This document shows, piece after piece, positions 1-11,339 of a stretch of 64,000 nt of DNA (position 1 is its first letter; each line of letters begins with the position of its first letter). The DNA is from Rhodeus uyekii. Its lineage: Eukaryota; Chordata; Actinopteri; Cypriniformes; Acheilognathidae. The DNA lies in the NCBI GenBank assembly GCA_037043235.1, contig JAWRVZ010000156.1, forward strand, positions 591,423-655,422, read 5' to 3'. A model generated the notes under the pieces. It was given only the letters and a program-made list of their open reading frames with translations. It did not search any database and was not told where the DNA came from. Position numbers and translations under genes: made by a program.

Positions 1-758
1 ATGTTGTTTATTTTAGATTTATATTTAATATTCATTATTATTCTTTGATATTTCAGACCACTCACTGTTCAGCTGAATCATCAATAACCTCCAGTCTCTG
101 CGTCAACTGACTCTTGTGTTCTTTAAAACATTAAATCTCACTAGTGACTTGTTAAATAACATTCATTCTCGTCAGTGACATGTTAACTCATGTTAAATCT
201 CACAAGCGACCTACGAATTAACAAATCTCACTAGCGACATGTTAGTTCACACTAAATGTCAATAGCGTCTTGTTAATTAACGTTAAATCTTGCTAGCAAC
301 ATGCTAGATCACGCAAATTCTCACTAGTGACATGCTAGATCATGCTAAATCTTGATAGCAACTTGTTAATTAACAATAAATCTTGCTACCAATATGCTAA
401 TTCAGCGAATTCTTGCCAGCAACATGCTTATTTATGTTAAATGTTGCTAATGACTTCGGAATTCATTCTAAATCTTGCTAGCAACAAGATAATTAACATT
501 AAATCTTGCTAGCAAAATTGATCATCAATTGATTAAAGATTAAATTATGATCAAAGAACATAACGACACCTTAGTAACTGCCTAGAAACAACGCAAGGCA
601 ATAACTAACAAGTGTATATATGCTCAAGATCTAATTCTTTCCATCTATCTATCTGTAAACTTAAACAACTTTTTAAGCTTTTACAAATAAATTTAACTTT
701 CAGGATAGGCTTTCTCAAGCCAACTGAAGTTTATATCATAAACTTCCTCTATCTAGTT
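1..758. repeat. Direct repeat copy 1, left edge cut by window start
   Basis: Bases 1-758 recur at 2255-3012 at a constant offset of 2254, with no net indel and only a handful of substitutions that I could see. Positions ~117-520 are built from about 13 degenerate ~31-bp units around the motif AAATCTTGCTAGCAACATG. The true left end lies outside the window, so this may be a long terminal repeat, one unit of a tandem duplication, or a non-autonomous element inserted twice. No TG/CA ends or protein similarity were found. Confidence 0.85.
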
Positions 759-1750
759 ATTATTATTATTCTTCTTACCTAAAATTCTCAGAGCATCTCC
801 TCCTAGAGCTTTAAAGCTACAACCACTAAACTCTGCTCAGACTTCAGACCTGTTCTGACTTGAGTTGCTATCCCTTTTCAGACTGATCAGACTTATGATT
901 TTTGATAAAACTGAAGATTAAAGTCATAAAATCTCCATAGACTTTCACTAATGAAGTGAAAACTGAATTTTAGATAGAGCGTCCACTCCATCTGTTGGTA
1001 ACATCACAACATTACACCTGATATATAATACATTTCAATACAGTATGTGTGAACATGTCCATTCCAATGGGCATGCATTTTATTTTTTTAAATCCTGAAA
1101 AAAAAACTTGCAGGTCTACAATCGATTTTTTACTTTAATTAGTAAGTTAAATCTCTCTATTTTACATACATAATATCACAAAATTACACCCCTGTCAGTG
1201 AGAGCACTGACGTTTGAACGAATCAGAGCGCTGCAATTCAAAGCCTCAAAGCTTTTCAAAGACGCCATTACTGCTGGAGAGAGAGATCATAATCTCCTAA
1301 AATAGATTTATGTGAGAGAGTTTATGATCAAACGGAAATTGTTTCCGATTATCAAGTAACCGCTGCAGCGTGTTTCCTTGAAGATTTATGTACTTATATG
1401 GCCAAATTCTGACTCTCATTCGTGTTTACTCGGCAAAGGCTTTCGCCCGCTGAGTAGATTACTATGGGAACGGCAACTCTCAATGAACTTCAAACGCGCG
1501 TCCTCGCGCACTCGCGTCAAAGCACTTAAGTTTATTTATAACTTATGCCTGAGTAAATATTACATTGCCTTGATTCCTTTATCTGCTATAATTGCCGTGT
1601 TGAACTGAAGTCTGACATGGCAGATCGATTCAATCTGAAAACTGCTTGAGATTAGAAAAAAACAGCATTACTATCCCCATTGTAATTGTGCAGGAATGAT
1701 TTAAGAAATACTAATATTTAAGTTATTTTATTTCACATGAAGAAAGGCTT

Positions 1751-1834
<84 letters not shown>

Positions 1835-2254
1835 CATATCTATCTATCTATCTATACACACATTTATATAGTAAATAAATGTATAAAGGGCTCCATATAC
1901 ATGTAGTGTAACTGCAGTCTGTTTTGAAAGTGGCAAGACTATATTAATAATGCTTAATTACATCTTTAAAATAGAAATAAAACAAAGTATTATTCACATT
2001 AGTGAAAACTGACCGTTAAAAGCCAAGGATGTAATTAAACCGTAAACATTTTTATAAACTAACTGCAATTTTCCAACACTTTGGGGATCAAAAAGCATTG
2101 TTATTTATTTTTTGGTATTTCGTTACAACACCGATGATCCCTCTTGATGAAAAAACTCCATGTATGTACCCTAGATGCCATTTTGTGCACTAACCAAGTA
2201 TTGCAACACTTCTGTAATCAATTAATAATTTACTCATGTTTATTATCAATGTAA
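759..2254. other. Spacer between the two direct repeats; no gene seen
   Basis: AT-rich sequence with a (CA)n-(TA)n-(TCTA)n microsatellite at about 1757-1857. A 76-codon frame at 1378-1608 has no recognisable domain and no promoter or splice context, so it is not called. If the flanking copies are LTRs, this would be the interior of a 3-kb non-autonomous element, but no primer site or coding region supports that. Confidence 0.5.
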
Positions 2255-3012
2255 ATGTTGTTTATTTTAGATTTATATTTAATATTCATTATTATTCTTT
2301 GATATTTCAGACCACTCACTGTTCAGCTGAATCATCAATAACCTCCAGTCTCTGCGTCAACTGACTCTTGTGTTCTTTAAAACATTAAATCTCACTAGTG
2401 ACTTGTTAAATAACATTCATTCTCGTCAGTGACATGTTAACTCATGTTAAATCTCACAAGCGACCTACGAATTAACAAATCTCACTAGCGACATGTTAGT
2501 TCACACTAAATGTCAATAGTGTCTTGTTAATTAACGTTAAATCTTGCTAGCAACATGCTAGATCACGCAAATTCTCACTAGTGACATGCTAGATCATGCT
2601 AAATCTTGATAGCAACTTGTTAATTAACAATAAATCTTGCTACCAATATGCTAATTCAGCGAATTCTTGCCAGCAACATGCTTATTTATGTTAAATGTTG
2701 CTAATGACTTCGGAACTCATACTAAATCTTGCTAGCAACAAGATAATTAACATTAAATCTTGCTAGCAAAATTGATTATCAATTGATTAAAGATTAAATT
2801 ATGATCAAAGAACATAACGACACCTTAGTAACTGCCTAGAAACAACGCAAAGCAATAACTAACAAGTGTATATATGCTCAAGATCTAATTCTTTCCATCT
2901 ATCTATCTGTAAACTTAAACAACTTTTTAAGCTTTTACAAATAAATTTAACTTTCAGGATAGGCTTTCTCAAGCCAACTGAAGTTTATATCATAAACTTC
3001 CTCTATCTAGTT
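2255..3012. repeat. Direct repeat copy 2
   Basis: Second copy of the 1-758 repeat. It is collinear throughout and diverges abruptly after CTCTATCTAGTT, which fixes the right boundary. The internal ~31-bp units lie at about 2371-2774. The high identity implies a recent duplication or transposition. Confidence 0.85.
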
Positions 3013-4178
3013 TAAGTTGTGAGCCTTCAATTAAATGTTTCGAATGGAAGTGTGAAATAAAACAAAGACAGCACATATTTCTTTTGCATTGTGTTCACTC
3101 TGCATGCAATCGCAAATTACTTTTAATGACTCACCAGCTCTTAAGATTTCACTTTTAATCATTCTAACAAACGTCTGACTCACCAAGTCATCAGAAATGA
3201 ACTGAGAACTGTTACAGTTCAGCTATGTGAGTCATATAAGAAGAATCACTTAAAGTGGCCTTTATGAGCATTAAATAAGGTGGACATTTCCTGATTGTGG
3301 CCTCTTGAGTTCAGTTTTTGGTTTGGTTTGCTCTATTGAAACATCAGTGTTCATACCTGTAGAAGTGCTGCTTATTCATCTAACTGCTTCTGTTTATGTG
3401 CATTAAAGGAACTGCAGGTTATCACAGCATTGTGTTCGAGGATCTTGACCATGGTGATACATGCCAGCATTTGCCATAAAGCATCTGAAAGAGATGAAAA
3501 TAAAAAAGAATGTCAAGAAAGTTTGTCAGATTGTCCTTGCAGAGCAGGGCAGGGGAAATATGCTGTGCTGTGACTGCCGCAGAGACCATTGATAAAAGAT
3601 GAATACAGTTTTCTCTAAAGTGGATCTGAAATGCTCTCTTTCAATAGGAAATTGGGCTAGAGAAAAAGCCACATAGCCCGGACAAAAGAGCTCACAGGAT
3701 GATTTTTTTTTCTTTTTTTGTCAGAATTTGACCTGCCAGCTCATTTTCATTATAGATATCAGGTATTTATGACTGTGCCTTGAACCCATGTTGGGTTTGA
3801 ATTCTTTTTTTCGCAATCTGGTACTGTCAGCACCACGGAGTGTAACATATATAAAATGTATATACACACAATGTATAAAAGAAAAAGATCATTGAAAAGA
3901 AATATACATATAAATATACATCTTTTATAACATATAAAAGAAATAAAAATCATTGTACTAAAGCTCACTTCATTACATGCTCACAGTGTGTCTGCATGAG
4001 TATTAGCACTGGATGTGAGAATATGGTTGTCATAGAGACTCATGGGGACAGGCTTTCTGAGGGAAAAGCCAGAGCTTTAGAACAAAAATTGATTTTAAAC
4101 ACTATACAAGCTATTTCTCTGTCAGTGTGATGATGTTAGTCTAGAAGGTTGTTTATGTAAGGTCAGTTAGTCTGAAGA

Positions 4179-4253
<75 letters not shown>

Positions 4254-4328
4254 AGTATAGTAACATTGGATTTGATCACTTTCAGGTTAAACAGTTAAAG
4301 GAATAATCTATTCATATACATGCATGTG

Positions 4329-4391
<63 letters not shown>

Positions 4392-5165
4392 TAAAATTCA
4401 CTCTATTATATTAAAAGTATCCACCTTTTTCTTACACAATATGACGCTTTGTGCGAATCATGGGTGCCACTTCTGTTAAACTGTAAAAGAAAACTGGATA
4501 CAATGAGATGGCATTTATTCTACTCACCCTTCTACCATCAAACATTAAAAGCAAAAGGAAAAGTATGAAAGCATTAACAATTAACTACAGCAGACCATGC
4601 ATAAAATAATAGGAACGTGCGCTGTTTGTTGTAACATATGTTTGTGTTATGTAACATATCTTACCTTAATCAAAAATGTTCATTAACTGCAACATTGAGT
4701 GTTAATATTTCAAAATGCTTTCCGTCATTTTGACACACTATAAATATTAAATTTGCCTGCTTTAGAAACATTTCAGTTGCTAATAGGTATTATAAGTAAA
4801 AAGGGGAGACAATTACATTTTAAAGCATCTGTGTGAAAAAGGAACAAAAAAAAAACTGGAAAGAGACGTCAGGATTTAGGGAGAAAAACTTGAGATTCTT
4901 AGTGCAATCCAATCCAAGTAAGTCAGGTGTGCAGACACAAATGCGCGGTATATGATGTCTTTTTTATACTATTACAGCGGAATAAAAAGAAGGAAAAGAA
5001 GAAAGATAATCAGGAGGAAAAGAGCTCTTGCTACAGGTATTCTTGTTATACCGAGTCACATTAAAATACCAAGCATTGCGTTATTCCCTTGACATCTGAA
5101 AATATAACATTCAGTCCGCTCATTCAGTAAGATAAGGATTACTTAAGAGTGGTACTTCCCTAAAC
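3013..5165. other. Non-coding AT-rich interval with microsatellites
   Basis: No supportable gene. It contains a (CTAT)n tract at 4180-4253 and a (TA)n(CA)n tract at about 4333-4391. The 69-codon minus frame at 3759-3968 is a hydrophobic chance frame in AT-rich DNA. Confidence 0.7.
4180..4253. repeat. (CTAT)n microsatellite
   Basis: About 18 uninterrupted tetranucleotide repeats. Tracts of this length are normally polymorphic. Confidence 0.97.
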
Positions 5166-5169
5166 CAGA

Positions 5170-5312
5170 AGTGCCTCCCATAATCTCATTGGTTTTTACA
5201 ATGCCAAGGTCACGGGTTCGATCCCAGGGAAAGCAAGAACTGATTCAATGTGTTCCTAGAATACAATGTAAGTCGCTTTGGATAAAAGCGTCTGCCAAAT
5301 GTATAAATGTAA
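5170..5312 (+). mobile_element. tRNA-derived SINE, copy 1
   Basis: A box-B-like GGTTCGATCCC at ~5215 is followed by GGAAAGCAAGAACTGATTCA and the characteristic teleost SINE tail TCGCTTTGGATAAAAGCGTC. The 5' tRNA-like head with box A is eroded here but clearer in the copy at 25985. The tail is shared with fish LINE-2-type elements, which are thought to mobilise such SINEs. The family (HAmo/V-SINE-like) is assigned from memory. Confidence 0.85.
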
Positions 5313-5694
5313 ATGGAATTTGCATGCCAAGCCATTTCCCTGTACATACAGGCATTACATGGTGGCACGCATTCACTCGATCAGATTTTGGCTTCTTGCA
5401 ATGATCACTCTTTCCAGTCAACTGTAAAGAAGACCCCTCTCAGAAAGAGCATGCAACAGAGGAGGTCTTTCTTGCTGGAAAGGGCACATTCAGCAGTGTT
5501 TCACCATTCAACAAAGAGCATTTGCACAGTTAAGTGCAGCGATTTCCCCATGGGCGCTTTGGTGCATAACAGCATATTTCCCTAAAAGAGCTTCCATGGG
5601 TGGCGAGCATATTTTTTAACAGGGCTTTCTGACCCTGTGTTTTTGGATGTGGTCATTTCCAGTCTTCATCTAATGGCTACGATCTCTGTCTTGC

Positions 5695-5961
5695 ATGTCT
5701 GGCGGCAAACATCCTAAGATGGTGTTTGTGGATGGTTCATTCTCTCTCTGCGAAAGCATGAAAATGACAGCATTGCGGTTGCAACTCTCCTTCCTCATGA
5801 AGGCAAAAGTCCCATCTGCTGTTATGCAGCCTGCAACCGAGCCTGTCGCTCCAGCCGAGATCAGGGTCGTACTCAAGAAAGGCAGTGGGTTACAAACAAT
5901 CTTGGATCTGCAAGTTTTGAACCATGCCCTTCACAAGCTCCATTTCAAGATGTTAACGTAG
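5695..5961 (+). pseudogene. DIRS-type reverse transcriptase fragment (broken)
   Basis: This frame ends in a stretch resembling the N-terminal part of DIRS-family reverse transcriptase: a PPAEIR-like segment, then a lysine/glycine-rich finger, ILDL, LN, ALHKL and FKMLT in the usual order (residues ~52-88). About ten residues of the block normally preceding the KK-G motif appear to be missing, and a stop follows FKMLT. No catalytic YxDD, RNase H or recombinase follows. It is a 5'-RT scrap of a second DIRS relative, distinct from the nearly full-length copy at 11091. The 5' half of the frame is not recognised. Confidence 0.6.
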
Positions 5962-6055
5962 AAATGGATTGTCACGTCGAGTCAAGCCACCATTAATTAT
6001 ATAGTACTTTATACTGTAGGGACGATTCGGAAATCCATTGCCACTTGTAAATATT

Positions 6056-6302
6056 GGATAATGAGCGACACCTGCGAGCCATCAGTCTCTCGAGTCTCAC
6101 GGAGGAGCGGAGACATAAAAGGAGGAGCGACGACAGTGAAAGCGAGAGAGGACCAGGCCTGGGACTTTATGTTGTGTTTTGTGTGGGCGGCAGTCGTCCA
6201 TGAGGAACTGCCGCCATTACTTTCATTTTGTATTTATGTTTTATTTTCATCATTAAAGTCTTTGAATGTCTGCCGGTTCCCGCCTCCTTCCTCCCTGAAC
6301 AT
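6056..6302 (+). mobile_element. Probable solo or truncated LTR
   Basis: The order of signals is LTR-like: a TATA-like CATAAAAGG at ~6115, a GC-rich purine stretch, an ATTAAAG poly(A) signal at ~6254, then a TGCCGGTTCCCGCC end resembling cyprinid gypsy LTR ends. I could not fix TG/CA termini or a target duplication. The 126-codon frame over it is not a gene. Confidence 0.45.
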
Positions 6303-6538
6303 TTTTACAATTGTATATATTTCTTATTTTGTATTTATTTACTCTTTTCTTTTTCTTATTTGTACACTTCAGTCTATCACCTATGTAACCAATTATTACT
6401 TAAAGCCTTTCTTTGCTTTTCTGTATTTTTCCATAGAGTAAACTATTCTCACCAGATAGAACATGTTATCAAAAAGTTTTGAGAAGTCTTTCTGTTGATA
6501 GTTGGAGCCTGAGCCGAGTTCAGCCTTGGAGAAGCTGT
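6303..6538. other. Short AT-rich interval, nothing recognised
   Basis: T-rich sequence between the LTR fragment and the intact LTR element. Overlapping small frames are hydrophobic chance frames. Confidence 0.6.
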
Positions 6539-6543
6539 GTATC

Positions 6544-6915
6544 TGTTTTAAGTCTGTAGCTGAAGTGCGGTGTGCGATGCGGAGCTGACGCGGAGACATG
6601 GAGCTTCAAACAGAAAACACTTTTATTGAAAACTAGAAAGAAAACAGCACTCGAGGGTGCAAAAACTCAGGGAACTCGGAGAATCAGAAAGGAACATCCA
6701 CATAAACCACCACATAACGTTAACAACTGACAACTGGGGAGTGAACATGGAGAACTAAATACTGACTATGATAAACTGGAACACAAAACACCTATGACTA
6801 ATAAGTGAAGATGGGAACTAATGAGTGACGGTGAGATAAGGAACGGGGAACATGTGACACAGACAAGGCAAAAGAGTCCAGAGTAAAGTGAAACTAACAT
6901 AACATAAACGTGACA
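6544..6915 (-). mobile_element. 3' LTR of the non-autonomous element
   Basis: A 372-bp LTR starting TG and ending CA, almost identical to 8054-8431. TTTATT at 6622-6627 reads as AATAAA on the minus strand, which sets the orientation. GTATC at 6539-6543 is one half of the target duplication. On the interior side (plus 6916 onward) a C-run reads as a G-rich polypurine tract on the minus strand, as expected beside a 3' LTR. Confidence 0.92.
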
Positions 6916-7798
6916 TTACACCCCCCCCTGGAGCCCGAAGCATCCAGGGCGACACTAGTGGCTCTGGGGGACAGGCTGGACGACCGGGCGGTGGCTCTGG
7001 CGGGACCGGCTGAACCGGCTGGAGTGCCAGCAGTGGTTCAGGCGGGGCCGGCTGGACCGGCTGGAGTGCCGGCGGCGGTTCAGGTGTGGCCGGCTGGAGT
7101 GCCGGCTCTGGCCCTGGGAGGTCCTGGAACTCCAGCGGCGGCTCTGGGAGGTCCCAGGTGTCTGCAGGAGGTTCTGGGTGGTCCTGGAATTCCGGAGGCG
7201 GGTCGGGCCACGGGAGATGCTCGGCCGCTCGGGGAAACAGTTCATCAACGGGCTCACTGGCCGCTCGGGGAAACAGTTCATCAACGGGCTCACTGGCCGC
7301 TCGGGGAATCAGTTCATCAACGGGCTCACTGGCCGCTCGGGGAATCAGTTCATCAACGGGCTCACTGGCCGCTCGGGGAATCAGTTCATCAACGGGCTCA
7401 CTGGCCGCTCGGGGAATCAGTTCATCAACGGGCTCACTGGCCGCTCGGGGAATCAGTTCATCAACGGGCTCACTGGCCGCTCGGGGAATCGGTTCATCAA
7501 CGGGCTCACTGGCCGCTCGGGGAATCAGTTCATCAACGGGCTCACTGGCCGCTCGGGGAATCAGTTCATCAACGGGCTCACTGGCCGCTCGGGGGAACAG
7601 TTCATCAACGGGCTCACTGGCCGCTCGGGGAAGCAGTCCCTCAGGCTCACTGGCCGCATGGGGAAGCAGTCCCTCAGGCTCCGCCGCGGGCTGGGAGCAC
7701 AGTTCATCCGCGGCGGCCCGTTTACGGCCGGGGCTCGGGAGAGATGACGTGGCCGCTTCCTCGACCGTGTAATCTGATCCGTTCAGCCACAGGATCAT
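6818..7798 (-). CDS. Repeat-rich gag-like C-terminal frame of the LTR element
   Basis: A 326-codon frame read from the interior into the 3' LTR. It begins with a short segment containing LWLNGSDYTVEEA, as in gag-like proteins commonly predicted in cyprinid genomes. It then has 11 copies of a 12-residue unit of the form RAASEPVDELIP (residues ~55-190), followed by a Pro/Glu/Gln-rich segment. The N-terminal gag part lies in another frame at 7795-8007, so the original frame is broken by an indel near 7800. The last ~35 codons run into the LTR. The function of the acidic proline-rich repeats is unknown. Plus-strand frames over this tract are shadows of the repeat. Confidence 0.6.
   Translation of the reverse strand: MILWLNGSDYTVEEAATSSLPSPGRKRAAADELCSQPAAEPEGLLPHAASEPEGLLPRAASEPVDELFPRAASEPVDELIPRAASEPVDELIPRAASEPVDEPIPRAASEPVDELIPRAASEPVDELIPRAASEPVDELIPRAASEPVDELIPRAASEPVDELIPRAASEPVDELFPRAASEPVDELFPRAAEHLPWPDPPPEFQDHPEPPADTWDLPEPPLEFQDLPGPEPALQPATPEPPPALQPVQPAPPEPLLALQPVQPVPPEPPPGRPACPPEPLVSPWMLRAPGGGVMSRLCYVSFTLLWTLLPCLCHMFPVPYLTVTH
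7225..7632. repeat. 36-bp coding minisatellite, about 11 units
   Basis: Tandem units of CGCTCGGGGAATCAGTTCAT plus 16 further bases. The period is a multiple of three, so the minus-strand frame stays open as a 12-residue repeat. Units differ by single changes that give Leu-Ile, Leu-Phe or Pro-Ile at one position. Confidence 0.95.
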
Positions 7799-8007
7799 GT
7801 CAATGTTTTCGAAACACTCGTTCCCTCGAGGGTCCGGAGGGTCATGGTGTCGAGGCCCCGTTCAAAGAGGGTGTTAAGCACCACGTCGTTCCACCTCACC
7901 AGAAAGGAGAGTTCTAGAAACTCTGCCACATAGTCCTCCAGTCGCCGCCCATGTTGCCGGAGCATTAACAGTCTAAACTCTGCTCCCCGACGCTGGAACA
8001 AATCCAA
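7795..8007 (-). pseudogene. Gag-like N-terminal fragment of the LTR element
   Basis: Seventy codons containing RRLEDYVAEFLELS and VRWNDVVLNTLFERGLD. This resembles the capsid-like segment of a gag-type protein often predicted in carp and zebrafish. It ends at a stop just where the repeat-rich frame begins in another phase, indicating a frameshift. It lies immediately downstream of the 5' LTR (8054-8431), where gag is expected. Confidence 0.6.
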
Positions 8008-8053
8008 GGTGACAAACGGTCGCTTGAGGGTGACCAGCCCTGGTCTATTGTTC

Positions 8054-8431
8054 TGTTATAAGTCTGTAGCTGAAGTGCGGTGTGCGATGCGGAGCTGACG
8101 CGGAGACACGGAGCTTCAAACAGAAAACACTTTTATTGAAAACTAGAAAGAAAACAGCACTCGAGGGTGCAAAAACTCAGGGAACTCGGAGAATCAGAAA
8201 GGAACATCCACACACACATAAACCACCACATAACGTTAACAATAGACAACTGTGGAGTGAACATGGAGAACTAAATACTGACTATGATAAACTGGAACAC
8301 AAAACACCTGTGACTAATAAGTGAAGATGGGAACTAATGAGTGACGGTGAGATAAGGAACGGGGAACATGTGACACAGACAAGGCAAAAGAGTCCAGAGT
8401 AAAGTGAAACTAACATAACATAAACGTGACA
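8054..8431 (-). mobile_element. 5' LTR of the non-autonomous element
   Basis: A 378-bp LTR, TG...CA, matching 6544-6915 apart from a few substitutions and a short CACA expansion near 8211. The target duplication GTATC follows at 8432-8436. Confidence 0.92.
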
Positions 8432-8436
8432 GTATC

Positions 8437-11090
8437 TGTGTGTGAGTTTTTATGGTATGTATTGGTGATTAACTGGCACCATAAGGAGACGGAATGACTT
8501 GTTCTCGACAAGCCACATCACTAACCCGTCAACCGTGTGATCAACAGAGATATGCTTCAGACTGTCTGCTCTTGTGTGGAAAATTACTAGTTTTGTTTTT
8601 CTTTCTTTCTTTCTTAGTCAATCAGAATCATTTAACTGTCATCATTGACGTAGTTAGCGCCCTCTGTTAGAGTATAATTGCTGTAACAATGTTATTGTAA
8701 GTGGGGCAGCCTACGACCTCCTTGTGAGACCTGAAGCTGCTTCTGCTGATGAAACTGCAAACTAAACTTCACTAAAAAAAATTCTATTGACTGCACTTCG
8801 GACTCCTGGTCTTCATTCAACATATCTGGTCCTCCGGTCTTAACTGTATTTCCCCTACAATACAATACAGATTGTATGTACGGTTTCAAAGCACATTTTA
8901 CAGGGATAACAGGAAAATTATGAAGTGAATTATGAAGTCTGTTCAATGTTGATTCAGTTCTTTGTAAAGATCTTTAATGACTAATTTAGTTAATTTAATC
9001 TCTAAAGCTGTTCTGCAAAAAATGATGTCATCGTCTACCTCAGTTCAGTTCTCATACAACAGTGTCAGTACAGTCACATCAGTACTATTGTTAAATATTA
9101 AGTGTCCCCAACTAAGCAAGCCAGAGACGACAGTGACAAGAATCTGGAGACAGAATGGAGAAAAAGCGAAAAAGCCTTTGAAAGAAACCGGGCTCAGTCT
9201 GAGGGCGAGTTCTCCTCTGGCCTACGAACGAACACGGTGTCATTATGATTCAGGCTGAATCACGAGTCAGAATGTAGCTTAGTAGAAACTAATTTTAGAT
9301 TTATAATATTAATTTTTCAGTGTATAAATTGGGTGTTTATAAAAGATAGATGACTTTTGATTTTTAGAATTGGGGTTCGTCACACAAGGATGATCAAACA
9401 ATCTAATAGCTTGAAAACCCTTGTATTAAAGCTCCAGACATCAGGCTCTCGACAAAAGTATTTTTTTGATTCTACCAGCTAATAGAGTTATTTAACTCAA
9501 TGACACAGTGCCACATTGTTAAATTGCTTATATTGATCAGAAGACACTCCTCACTCATGAGAAAAGTTTGAATGAGTCTTTAAAGCCTTCATGGTTTCAC
9601 TAGGCGAGCACAGTTTTCTGTTTCACAGTTCACAGACAGTAATACCTATTGAAACATTTGGGAATATCATAGGTAATTATTCACATGATTCAATTTGTAA
9701 ACTCCTGAATGATGCATGTGCCAGCCAAGCAACTGCCATGAAATGGATTACTAATGGATCGCTCTCTCCAGCTATTTTCCCCAGCTATTAGAGGGAGAGA
9801 CATGCTCATACTATATAAACGAAATGGCTCTGCATGCAAGATGTGTTATTCATATTTTTATCTTTCTCAAAAGAAAAAGACTACTAAATCTAACTGTGCA
9901 ATTAAAAACTAGTACAGTATTAGATGACCTCAAATCCAATATATAAAGACTAAAAGCTTCAAAACTCCACTTTGATAGTGATATGGTCAATACAAATACA
10001 AAGCTTGAGAATTTAATCCATTCCAACTGACTCAAGTGTTTTTTGACTCATGCAAATCTCTGCTTTTGTGCTTCCTAACTCAGAAGACAGTCGTTTCTCT
10101 ACAGAACAGACTTTTACCTTGTGCCGTTCACTGTTTCACCCCATATGATCTCTGCTCGCTCTTGCGTAGAGATTCTCTAGGGCATGCCAACATTGTCAGA
10201 AAAATACAAAAAGGCATAAGAACTTCATTGAAGAATGATACAATATTTATTCAGAGGAACTTCCTGAAAATAGGTTTTAATTTTTGAATTTTATTCCTGA
10301 AATCAACAGATGCACAGTAAAAACTCCTGTTAAATATATGCAAAAAAAAAAAAAGAAAAAAGAAAGAAAGCCATCTGTGGTTGTCAAATATTCACTTTAA
10401 AAATACAGTGACAGGGTTTCATATATTATGGCAAGGCATTTCTGTGTTTGTGTATTTTGCACGTCACTGCATGTATCCTATACTACGGTAATAAAATGTA
10501 AACACCAACTAAAATCTGTTTTGTGCTTTAAAATGCATTGGTAACAGTCATAATAAAATAGATGGTAAAACAAAAGTTCATCATAATACGCCTTTCCATG
10601 ATTCATGTCTAATAAAATGTATAAACAGCAACAGTTTCACCCACACAGACACGAAACACTATCAAAATGTCTTTTATGGGCTGCTGAGTGTAATCTGGCT
10701 ATGTCATTTCATGGACTAAATGAACTGTGTGACCCAAAATGCAGTTACACAAAATGACAGATGCCAGATGCATGTCGTTCAACTCATTTCATGGACGAAA
10801 TACGTATCTCATTCACAGATTGAGCATTTTTGGCATGCTGAATAATTTTTTGCCCTGTTAAATCTAAAACATTTTTACTGCCTCAGTTTTTACAGCGTCG
10901 ATCTCTAATTCAAGATCTTGATGCACCAGGTCACAAACATTTAGCACTTTTAATATTGAGAGCAAAGTTCTTAGAAGGAACATCTATGGTAAATGACATA
11001 TTTCTTTTAATAAACACTGTTAAGTGTTAATCTCAAAACATATTATACGATATATGCAGTGTTTTAGTTAAAACTAAAACTATTAATACT
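8437..11090. other. Non-coding interval, no gene seen
   Basis: AT-rich DNA with a (TTTC)n run near 8600 and an A-rich tract at about 10340-10370. Frames of 60-93 codons (for example 8977-9258 and 9591-9791) have no domain, splice context or codon bias that would support a gene. Confidence 0.65.
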
Positions 11091-11266
11091 CGTTCCCTGT
11101 CAAGGGAACTCAACACTGCGTCGGAACGCATATGGGAACGCATTAGCGTGATTGTCTCTTGAAGCGCAATTGAAACCAGGTGTGCGAGTGCAATCACCGA
11201 GGGTGATATCATGAGCCAGGAGTATAAAGGCACGCAGTGAACTAGAAGCCTCAGCTTTAGTGTCTT
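11091..11266 (+). repeat. Left inverted terminal repeat of the DIRS element
   Basis: From CACTGCGTCGGAACGCATAT at 11114 to about 11250 it is the reverse complement of the right terminal repeat, with almost no mismatch. The outermost 11091-11140 is unique to this end and is instead complemented, base for base, by the internal region 15717-15766. A TATA-like AGTATAAAGG at 11221-11230 probably marks the element promoter. Confidence 0.92.
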
Positions 11267-11339
11267 CAACAGCGCTCGAAGCTAACGTGTGTGTAAAGTG
11301 TATTGCTGGCTGTAAGTTTGATTTTCACTTACCTATGTT

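Larger units (their letters stand above)
6544..8431 (-). mobile_element. Complete non-autonomous LTR retroelement, TSD GTATC
   Basis: Two LTRs (6544-6915 and 8054-8431) flank a ~1.14-kb interior. The whole 1888-bp insertion is bracketed by the 5-bp duplication GTATC at 6539-6543 and 8432-8436. There is no protease, RT, RNase H or integrase, so it must depend on a partner for replication. The interior encodes a gag-like stretch and a proline/glutamate-rich repeat region. Near-identical LTRs indicate a young insertion. I could not identify a primer-binding site next to the 5' LTR. Confidence 0.92.

Noticed and set aside
1378..1608. 76-codon frame between the direct repeats
   Set aside because: No domain, no signals, and chance length in this composition.
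7225..7632. Evenly spaced repeats that could suggest a CRISPR array
   Set aside because: Units are contiguous 36-bp tandem copies without unique spacers, in frame on the minus strand, and inside an LTR element in vertebrate DNA.
6910..7917. Long plus-strand frames (up to 335 codons) over the LTR element
   Set aside because: They stay open only because the 36-bp repeat is a multiple of three. The element's orientation (reverse AATAAA in both LTRs, gag-like frame) is minus.
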